A stretch of 6,941 bases of DNA from Chloroflexota bacterium (GTDB lineage: Bacteria; Desulfobacterota; Desulfuromonadia; Desulfuromonadales; Geopsychrobacteraceae): the NCBI GenBank assembly GCA_015222355.1, contig JADFVC010000196.1, positions 1 through 6,941 on the forward strand, read 5' to 3'. Below the pieces are notes generated by a model. The model did not search any database and had not been told where the DNA came from. It was given only the letters and a program-made list of their open reading frames with translations. A program made the translations under genes and the position numbers. Below, piece by piece: positions 1 to 4,807 of the stretch. Position 1 is the stretch's first letter; each line of letters opens with the position of its first letter.

Positions 1-546
1 CGTTTTACGACCTGTGACACCGCCAGCCTTACCGAACGTACCGATAAAGAGCAGGTACGGGTCTGCGGCATTGTTTCCGGAATCAAGGAACTGATGACCA
101 AAAAGGGTGACCGGATGGCGTTCGTCACCTTGGAAGATTTGAGCGGCTCTGTTGAGCTGGTGGTTTTCCCGGAAACCTATGCGCTCGCTATGGATCTGCT
201 GAAGGGGGAAGAACCCCTCCTGGTGAGTGGTGAACTTGATGTTGGTGAGGAATCCTGTAAAATGCTCGCCAACGAAGTTTCGTTGTTGCGGGACGTCAAG
301 GAGACGATGACCGAGCGGATCCATATCCGCCTGACCACGCCGGGGCTGGATGAAATGCAGATGCGTCAGTTAAAGACGCTTGTGCAACGATATCGCGGCA
401 ACTGTGAGGTCAAGTTGCACATTGTTATTCCGAATCGGAGTGAAACCATCATCAGTCTTCCGGAACAGCTGAAAATGGCCGCCTCCGATGAGGCTATGGC
501 CGATGTGGAACAGATTTTCGGCTATAATGTCATGAATTTCGAGTAG
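1..546 (+). CDS. dnaE: DNA polymerase III alpha subunit, C-terminal 181 residues (5' truncated by window)
   Basis: This is the end of the catalytic subunit of the replicative DNA polymerase, which extends DNA in the cytoplasm as part of the polymerase III holoenzyme. The reading frame is open from base 1 and ends at TAG 544-546, so the gene begins outside the window. Visible residues 18-95 form the OB-fold nucleic-acid-binding domain, with the family-typical run [19 protein letters not shown] (fragment residues 34-52) followed by VVFPETY. Residues about 104-180 fit the C-terminal domain that in this family contacts the tau/clamp side of the holoenzyme, ending GYNVMNFE. The polymerase and PHP domains are not in the window. 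The catalytic state therefore cannot be judged. An internal ATG at base 94 is not the true start, because the OB-fold strand before it ([13 protein letters not shown]) is intact. It is followed 50 bases later by accA, probably in the same transcript. Confidence 0.95.
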   Translation, partial: RFTTCDTASLTERTDKEQVRVCGIVSGIKELMTKKGDRMAFVTLEDLSGSVELVVFPETYALAMDLLKGEEPLLVSGELDVGEESCKMLANEVSLLRDVKETMTERIHIRLTTPGLDEMQMRQLKTLVQRYRGNCEVKLHIVIPNRSETIISLPEQLKMAASDEAMADVEQIFGYNVMNFE

Positions 547-558
547 CCTCCGGGCTAC
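543..558 (+). other. Small hairpin with UNCG-type loop at the dnaE stop codon
   Basis: GTAGCC (543-548) pairs perfectly with GGCTAC (553-558) around the loop TCCG, giving C(UCCG)G in RNA, a member of the UNCG family of stable tetraloops. The dnaE TAG stop lies inside the 5' arm. There is no T-tract after it, so it is not an intrinsic terminator. It may protect or process the message between dnaE and accA, or be chance. Confidence 0.4.
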
Positions 559-596
559 CCGGGATCAATGTCCGAGAGCGGACAGGGAGTCAAAAA

Positions 597-1559
597 ATGA
601 ATCACTATCTCGATTTTGAAAAACCGATCGCCGAGCTTGAAATCAAAATCGGTGAACTGCGCGAATACTCGACCGACAGCGTCGATTTCTCCAGCGAGAT
701 CATGAAACTGGAAAAGAAAGCAGACAAGCTGAAAAAAGAGATCTATGTCAATCTGAGTCGCTGGCAGCGGACTCAACTGGCACGTCATGCCAATCGCCCC
801 TATACTCTCGATTATATCGAGCATATCTTCACGGATTTTTTCGAGGTACACGGCGATCGCAACTTTCGCGAAGACCCGGCACTGGTTTGTGGTTTTGCCA
901 AAATCGATGGCAAACCCTGTTGCGTCATCGGTCACCAGAAGGGACGTAACACCAAAGAGAAGGTTTACCGCAATTTTGGCATGCCGAACCCGGAAGGTTA
1001 CCGTAAAGCGCTGCGAGTCATGCAAATGGCTGATCAGTTCGGTCTGCCGATCTTTACTTTTGTCGATACTCCGGGGGCCTTCCCCGGTATCGGCGCCGAG
1101 GAGCGCGGCCAGGCCGAGGCGATTGCCCGCAACTTGCGTGAGATGGCCATGCTGAAGGTGCCGGTTATCGTGACCGTCACCGGTGAAGGCGGCTCAGGCG
1201 GCGCCCTGGCGATTGCCGTCGGCAACCGGGTGCTGATGATGCAGTATTCGGTGTATGCGGTGATCTCTCCGGAAGGTTGTGCGGCAATCCTTTGGAATGA
1301 TGGCAGCAAGGGACCGCAGGCCGCTGAGGCCCTGAAATTAACCGCCCAGGATGTCGACAGCTTGGGGACCGTCATTGATGACGTGATCCCTGAACCGGTC
1401 GGTGGTGCTCACCAGGATCACAAGTTAGCAGCGGCTTCTGTGAAAAAGGCTCTGTTGAAGCATCTGGCGGAATTGGAAGAGCTGTCGGCAGAAGAGTTGA
1501 TTGAGCAGCGTTATCAGCGTTTCCGGGCTATGTCCGAGATCGAAAAACCGGAAAAATAG
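597..1559 (+). CDS. accA: Acetyl-CoA carboxylase, carboxyltransferase subunit alpha
   Basis: AccA pairs with AccD (not in the window) to move the carboxyl group from carboxybiotin on AccB to acetyl-CoA, making malonyl-CoA, the first committed step of fatty-acid synthesis in the cytoplasm. The 320-aa product matches the usual length (about 319 in E. coli). Residues 10-55 are a charged helical N-terminus ([17 protein letters not shown]). The crotonase-fold core follows, with FFEVHGDR at 81-88, [10 protein letters not shown] at 113-122, [18 protein letters not shown] at 155-172, the glycine-rich oxyanion-hole segment [10 protein letters not shown] at 197-206, and [10 protein letters not shown] at 224-233. 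The start at ATG 597 is set by AGGGAG at 584-589, seven bases upstream. No frameshift or missing motif is seen. It lies 50 bases after dnaE and 7 bases before rlpA, so an operon is likely. No separate promoter is evident in the short gap. Confidence 0.97.
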   Translation: MNHYLDFEKPIAELEIKIGELREYSTDSVDFSSEIMKLEKKADKLKKEIYVNLSRWQRTQLARHANRPYTLDYIEHIFTDFFEVHGDRNFREDPALVCGFAKIDGKPCCVIGHQKGRNTKEKVYRNFGMPNPEGYRKALRVMQMADQFGLPIFTFVDTPGAFPGIGAEERGQAEAIARNLREMAMLKVPVIVTVTGEGGSGGALAIAVGNRVLMMQYSVYAVISPEGCAAILWNDGSKGPQAAEALKLTAQDVDSLGTVIDDVIPEPVGGAHQDHKLAAASVKKALLKHLAELEELSAEELIEQRYQRFRAMSEIEKPEK

Positions 1560-1566
1560 GTTGCCG

Positions 1567-2331
1567 ATGTTGTTTTTACGCTTACTGCAATTTGTGGCTG
1601 TGCTTGGTTTTGTGCCACTGTTGGCAAGTTGCGGAGGTGGGCATACGACACGGGTTATTGAAACCCCGGAGACCCGGGAACTGAAGGGCTGGCAAAAACC
1701 GTACGAAGTTGATGGCCGACGCTACCGGCCGTTGCGGGATCATCAGGGCTTTCAGCAGCGTGGGATTGCCAGTTGGTATGGGCGCAAGTTTCATGGGCGC
1801 AAAACCAGCAACGGTGAGATTTACGACATGTACGCCTTGACGGCTGCGCACAAGACTTTACCGCTCGGTGTTTACGTCCGGGTGACCCACCTGCAGAATG
1901 GTCGCTCGGTGGTTGTTCGGGTGAATGATCGTGGGCCTTTTGTCGCCGGCAGGGTTATCGATCTTTCTTATGTTGGCGCACAACGGTTGGGGATCGTTGA
2001 TGCGGGAACAGCCATGGTTCAGGTCCAGGCCCTCGGTTATCAGCAAACCGATCGCGGGCAGGTCAGCTATCGGCCGCCATCCAGTTACGATATTGGTTGC
2101 TTTTCCGTCCAGGTTGGGGCCTTCTCGGTCGCAGACAACGCCTATCGTCTGGCGACCCGGCTGCGGAGTCGTTCCGGTAAAGCGGACGTGCAAACAGCGG
2201 TGGTGATCAACGGTCGACAGATGTACCGGGTGAGAGCCGGAGAATATCGCTCTCTGGAACGGGCGGAAAAGGCTGTTCTCGATTTCATTGCTGGAGGATT
2301 TTCAGGAAGTTTTGTCGTCGCCTTCGATTGA
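1567..2331 (+). CDS. rlpA: RlpA-family septal lytic transglycosylase lipoprotein with SPOR domain
   Basis: RlpA proteins are outer-membrane lipoproteins that cleave peptidoglycan strands lacking stem peptides at the division site. From ATG 1567 the product is 254 aa. It opens with a hydrophobic signal and a lipobox LASC, placing the lipidated cysteine at residue 22. A linker is followed by the double-psi beta-barrel (about 65-145), containing [20 protein letters not shown] and AAHKTLPLG. Residues E84, H95 and D121 (in NDRGPF) have the same spacing as the residues known to matter in Pseudomonas aeruginosa RlpA, so activity is expected. The SPOR domain, which binds denuded glycan, spans about 178-254 (FSVQVGAFS to the C-terminus). 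A longer reading from TTG 1501 overlaps accA and would bury the signal peptide, so ATG 1567 is preferred. The ribosome site is weak (AGG at 1558-1560, over the accA stop), suggesting coupling to accA translation. Confidence 0.93.
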   Translation: MLFLRLLQFVAVLGFVPLLASCGGGHTTRVIETPETRELKGWQKPYEVDGRRYRPLRDHQGFQQRGIASWYGRKFHGRKTSNGEIYDMYALTAAHKTLPLGVYVRVTHLQNGRSVVVRVNDRGPFVAGRVIDLSYVGAQRLGIVDAGTAMVQVQALGYQQTDRGQVSYRPPSSYDIGCFSVQVGAFSVADNAYRLATRLRSRSGKADVQTAVVINGRQMYRVRAGEYRSLERAEKAVLDFIAGGFSGSFVVAFD

Positions 2332-2354
2332 ATTGCGACGCCATTCATGACTTT

Positions 2355-2391
2355 TTGCGCGTGCATTTTCTTTAGTGCAATAGGTTTTTTT
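2355..2391 (+). terminator. Weak terminator-like hairpin after rlpA
   Basis: TTGCGC (2355-2360) can pair with GTGCAA (2375-2380) with one G-U pair, leaving a 14-base loop, followed four bases later by seven Ts (2385-2391). The stem is short and A/T-rich, so this would be a leaky terminator at best. It is the first candidate end for the dnaE-accA-rlpA transcript. Confidence 0.3.
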
Positions 2392-2578
2392 CTGTCGGTA
2401 AATGGGCAAAAAATTCTGGAAATATGCTGTAGGTTATTGAAAATAGAAGATAGTTATCGGGAAGAATGCTGTTATTATATTAAATGTTAAAAAGGCTTGC
2501 TTTTTTGCTGTTGTCCTGCTAGCGTTCCGTTGTCTCAGAACCAGTTTGTGTAGATTTTGTACTGAATAAGGCAAATAG

Positions 2579-2614
2579 AACCGCACAGACCAAAATGGAC
2601 TGGGCGGTTTTTTT
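2579..2614 (+). terminator. Intrinsic terminator upstream of csp
   Basis: AACCGCACAGACC (2579-2591) pairs with GGACTGGGCGGTT (2597-2609) across the loop AAAAT, with two mismatches (A2585/G2603 and A2589/A2599), and runs into seven Ts (2608-2614). The lower GC stem CCGC/GCGG sits directly before the T-tract, as in a rho-independent terminator. It points in the + direction only, as no matching A-tract lies upstream. It lies 66 bases before the csp start codon. It could end the upstream operon, end a small RNA, or attenuate csp if the csp promoter is further upstream. Confidence 0.75.
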
Positions 2615-2626
2615 ATGGCTTGCAGT

Positions 2627-2632
2627 TATTAT
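2627..2632 (+). promoter_or_regulatory. Possible -10 box for csp
   Basis: TATTAT matches the sigma-70 -10 consensus at five of six positions and lies just after the upstream terminator. A start about 2639-2640 would give a roughly 40-base leader. No TTGACA-like -35 is found 16-18 bases upstream, where the terminator's GC arm lies, and there is no extended -10 TG. The box also sits in the loop of a TGCAG/CTGCA hairpin (2621-2637). Weak evidence. Confidence 0.25.
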
Positions 2633-2679
2633 CTGCACCACGACAACTCCCGCAGGGGAACAAGTAAGGAGAAAAGAAC

Positions 2680-2880
2680 ATGGCAGAAGGTACCGTCAAG
2701 TGGTTTAACGATTCCAAGGGATTTGGCTTCATCGAGCAGGACAACGGTCCTGACGTCTTTGCCCACTTCTCAGCAATCAGCGGCGAGGGTTTCAAGTCCT
2801 TGGCTGAAGGCATGCGCGTCAGCTTTGACGTTGTAGAAGGCCAAAAGGGCCCTCAGGCAAGCAATATCACTAAGCTCTAA
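2680..2880 (+). CDS. csp: Cold-shock-domain protein (CspA family)
   Basis: This 66-aa protein is a single cold-shock domain, a five-stranded barrel that binds single-stranded RNA and DNA and acts as an RNA chaperone in the cytoplasm. The N-terminus [10 protein letters not shown] is typical, RNP1 is visible as KGFGFI (residues 13-18), and RNP2 as DVFAHF (25-30). Alanine takes the place of the more usual valine in VFVHF. The C-terminal strand [10 protein letters not shown] is complete. Length matches the family (65-70 aa). The start at ATG 2680 is fixed by TAAGGAG at 2665-2671, eight bases upstream and the best ribosome site in the window, consistent with high expression. The gene stands alone between two terminators, so it is probably monocistronic. 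Family members may be cold-induced, growth-phase controlled or constitutive. Sequence alone does not decide which, and no confident E. coli-type cold box is seen. Confidence 0.96.
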   Translation: MAEGTVKWFNDSKGFGFIEQDNGPDVFAHFSAISGEGFKSLAEGMRVSFDVVEGQKGPQASNITKL

Positions 2881-2908
2881 GATCGCTTGACAGTTTGTAG
2901 CGATACCG

Positions 2909-2937
2909 GCCCCGCGGAAAACCGCGGGGCTTTTTTT
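2909..2937 (+). terminator. Strong intrinsic terminator after csp
   Basis: GCCCCGCGG (2909-2917) and CCGCGGGGC (2922-2930) form a perfect nine-pair GC stem with the loop AAAA, followed by seven Ts (2931-2937). It lies 28 bases after the csp stop codon. A second small inverted repeat, ATCGCT (2882-2887) and AGCGAT (2899-2904), sits between stop and terminator and may add 3'-end structure. This separates csp from the ATPase operon. Confidence 0.95.
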
Positions 2938-2969
2938 GTGTCCGGCAGGATATTAACCCCGTTTTCCAT

Positions 2970-2975
2970 TATAAT
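2970..2975 (+). promoter_or_regulatory. Perfect -10 box (TATAAT) before the MoxR operon
   Basis: TATAAT exactly matches the sigma-70 -10 consensus and lies 30 bases before the ATPase start codon, just after the csp terminator. The expected start site is near 2981-2983, giving a leader of about 25 bases. The -35 position (about 2946-2952, CAGGATA) is poor, so basal activity may be low or need an activator. The location makes it the natural promoter of the three-gene operon. Confidence 0.55.
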
Positions 2976-3005
2976 GTCCAGTATCAGTCCACTGACGAGG
3001 AAACG

Positions 3006-3947
3006 ATGGATCTGTACCAACGTAAGCAAATTCTTGATGTTATTGAGACACTTTCCAGCGATTATCTGCAGGGGAAAGTAAGGGCGATTCGTTTGGCGGT
3101 CATCTGCCTGTTATCGGGTGGTCATCTGTTATTGGAGGACATTCCCGGGCTGGGTAAAACCAGTTTGGCTCTGGCTCTGTCGGGAATTCTCGATCTTGAT
3201 TTCGGTCGCATCCAGTGTACCAGTGACCTCTTGCCGTCCGATATTACCGGGCTATCGATTTTTGACCGACAAAAGAACCAGTTTCGTTTTGTGAAGGGGC
3301 CGATTTTCAATAACCTGGTTCTGCTTGACGAGGTCAACCGAGCGATGCCGAAAACCCAGAGTGCCCTGCTGGAAGCGATGGAGGAACGACGGGTTACGGT
3401 CGAGGGGGTGACCTATCAATTGCCGGAACCTTTTCTGGTCATTGCCACCCAGAATCCGGCCGAACAGGTTGGTACCTTCCCTCTTCCTGAATCGCAACTG
3501 GATCGTTTTTTGATCACCACGGGGATTGGTTATCCGCCTCCGGATCTGGAGAAAAAAATCATTCAGCGGGGTAGCGTCCGTGAGGAATTGGAGACGATCC
3601 GCCCGCTGTTGGAGCGGGAGAAGATCCTGCAAACGTCCCGGTTTATCCGTGAAAAAATTCAACTGGGGAGCAAGGTCACCGATTATATCTATGCGTTGAT
3701 CGAGAGGAGTCGTTCCCATCCGCAAGTTTTTTCCGGGATTTCTACCCGTGGAGGGTTAAGCCTGGCGGGGGCCGCTCGTGCTGAAGCTTATCTTGAGGGA
3801 CGAGATTATGTGGTCCCGGAAGATGTTCAGCGGATCGCAGCCCCGGTGGTGGCTCATCGCCTGGTTCTGCGGCCTGAACATCAGACTGTACGTAAAGAAG
3901 AGGTGTTCCGATCGCTGCTCGTGGAAATTCCCGTTCCTATGGTTTGA
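3006..3947 (+). CDS. MoxR-family AAA+ ATPase
   Basis: MoxR ATPases are cytoplasmic AAA+ machines thought to act as chaperones that mature or remodel partner proteins, usually those encoded beside them. The 313-aa product has all core motifs: Walker A in EDIPGLGKTS (44-53, K51/T52), Walker B LVLLDEVNRA (104-113, D108/E109), the family signature PKTQSALLEAMEER (115-128), sensor 1 in VIATQNP (145-151, N150), FPLPESQLDRF (158-168), and a C-terminal lid with GISTRG (244-249) and EGRDYVVPEDVQ (264-275). Length is normal for the family (about 300-330 aa). The start is ATG 3006 with GAGG at 2997-3000, preceded by a perfect -10 box. It is first in an operon with a DUF58 protein and a TgpA-like transglutaminase, the commonest type of MoxR neighbourhood. 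Its stop codon overlaps the next start, so translation is probably coupled. The family is certain; the exact client is not. Confidence 0.95.
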   Translation: MDLYQRKQILDVIETLSSDYLQGKVRAIRLAVICLLSGGHLLLEDIPGLGKTSLALALSGILDLDFGRIQCTSDLLPSDITGLSIFDRQKNQFRFVKGPIFNNLVLLDEVNRAMPKTQSALLEAMEERRVTVEGVTYQLPEPFLVIATQNPAEQVGTFPLPESQLDRFLITTGIGYPPPDLEKKIIQRGSVREELETIRPLLEREKILQTSRFIREKIQLGSKVTDYIYALIERSRSHPQVFSGISTRGGLSLAGAARAEAYLEGRDYVVPEDVQRIAAPVVAHRLVLRPEHQTVRKEEVFRSLLVEIPVPMV

Positions 3948-4807
3948 AACTGACCCGGGCCGGAATCCTGTATATTGCCCTCACCCTGTTGCTTGGGTTC
4001 GCTGCTGTCAATACCGGGAATAATCTGCTTTATCTCCTGGTGTCGGCGTTACTCGGATTTATGGCCGTTTCCGGACTGCTTGGTCAGCGGAATCTTCAGC
4101 GATTGAGTGTGTATGTTTCCCCGCCCCGTGAAGTTTTTTCCGGGAATTCAGCAGCTTATGATGTTGAACTCAGCAACCATCGGCGCTGGTTACCTGCTTT
4201 TCTGATGAGGGTTGAAGTTGGTGCCGAGGGTGTCTTGTTCCCGTTGCTGGCCGCTCAGGAAAGTTCTCGTCAAGCCCTTTTGCTGACTTTTTCTGAGCGC
4301 GGCTTCCAATCCTTGCCGACCGTGCGGCTCACCTCCTGTTTCCCCATCAATTTCTTTGTCCGTTCCAAAAATCTGGAAATCAAACAGCAGGTGTTGGTGT
4401 TTCCCAGACCACAGATTGCGACTCTCGCATCGGGGGCAGGTGATCATCACCGGGTCGGGCATGATGCACTGACACAACCTGGAATTGATGGCGAATTACG
4501 GAGTATTGATAATTATCGAGAGACGGATCCGTTGAAGTCGATTCACTGGAAGCTCTCCGCCCGTCATGATGAGTTTAAGGTGAAGCGGCAAAATCGTTTT
4601 GCTGCTCCCTCGACTTTGCTGGACCTGCAAAATTTTGACGGTCCCCTGGAAGAGCGTCTGGGAAAGTGTACATTTCTGGTCGACCAGTTGGTTCGACAGC
4701 AGCAGGCTGTTGGTTTGCAACTTGATCGCCAGTTGATACCGCCAGGCCAGGGTGCTGCTCACAGACATAAACTTTTAACCGAGTTGGCGCTTTATGGTCA
4801 GCGTTGA
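3944..4807 (+). CDS. DUF58 membrane protein, partner of MoxR ATPase
   Basis: DUF58 proteins are encoded next to MoxR ATPases and are probably their membrane-side adaptor or client; the biochemical role is not established. The 287-aa product starts KLTRAGILYIALTLLLGFAA and has two N-terminal membrane helices (about 8-24 and 27-46), the second beginning after NTGNNLLY, a common run here. A beta-rich region follows (about 55-155). The DUF58 signature is at 182-214, with IDGELRSIDNYRETD, SIHWKLSAR (199-207) and EFKVKR. The tail (215-287) resembles the start of a von Willebrand A-like fold, but the metal-site DxSxS is absent (LLDLQNF instead), so metal binding is unlikely. The start appears to be TTG 3944, overlapping the ATPase stop as TTGA; no ATG or GTG in frame fits the family N-terminus and no good ribosome site is seen, implying coupling. 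The end overlaps the next gene by 14 bases. Confidence 0.88.
   Translation: MKLTRAGILYIALTLLLGFAAVNTGNNLLYLLVSALLGFMAVSGLLGQRNLQRLSVYVSPPREVFSGNSAAYDVELSNHRRWLPAFLMRVEVGAEGVLFPLLAAQESSRQALLLTFSERGFQSLPTVRLTSCFPINFFVRSKNLEIKQQVLVFPRPQIATLASGAGDHHRVGHDALTQPGIDGELRSIDNYRETDPLKSIHWKLSARHDEFKVKRQNRFAAPSTLLDLQNFDGPLEERLGKCTFLVDQLVRQQQAVGLQLDRQLIPPGQGAAHRHKLLTELALYGQR

Larger units (their letters stand above)
2332..2679. other. 348-base AT-rich intergenic region between rlpA and csp
   Basis: No gene with a ribosome site or family resemblance is seen here. The stretch is visibly richer in A and T than its flanks, especially 2385-2500. It holds a weak hairpin (2355-2391), a TATATT box at 2476-2481 that could be a -10 element but lacks a good -35, an A-rich/T-rich hairpin AAAAAG(GCTTG)CTTTTT at 2489-2505, a strong imperfect terminator (2579-2614), and a short hairpin TGCAG...CTGCA at 2621-2637. 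If transcription starts just after 2481, the product ending at the 2579-2614 terminator would be a roughly 125-nt RNA. That is speculation from layout alone. Confidence 0.5.

Noticed and set aside
555..1025. A 156-codon open frame on the - strand opposite accA.
   Set aside because: It overlaps strongly conserved AccA sequence and shows no domain of its own.
1501..1566. Longer RlpA start at TTG 1501.
   Set aside because: It would add 22 residues overlapping accA and put a charged stretch before the lipoprotein signal; ATG 1567 gives a standard signal and lipobox.
2402..2440. A 12-codon frame MGKKFWKYAVGY in the rlpA-csp gap, considered as a leader peptide.
   Set aside because: No convincing ribosome site and no attenuator directly after it; chance is the simpler explanation.
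2347..2490. A 47-codon + strand frame rich in cysteine (CxC, CC, CC and a final C), too short for a 60-aa cutoff.
   Set aside because: No ribosome site precedes ATG 2347, it runs through the weak terminator-like hairpin, and its composition fits translated AT-rich intergenic DNA. Conservation in relatives would be needed to revive it.
2491..2509. Sigma-54-like promoter: AGGCTT then TTGCT.
   Set aside because: The GG-to-GC spacing is 11 bases, where sigma-54 requires 10, and the -24 element is a poor match beyond GGC.
2584..2596. ACAGACCA resembles part of the E. coli cspA cold box as remembered.
   Set aside because: The eight-base match lies in the arm of a terminator stem, the rest of the cold box is absent, and such boxes are not known to be kept in this lineage.
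2392..2679. Cyclic di-GMP (GEMM) riboswitch in the csp leader, considered because such elements are common in Geobacter relatives.
   Set aside because: None of the conserved GEMM core sequence or tetraloop-receptor layout was found.
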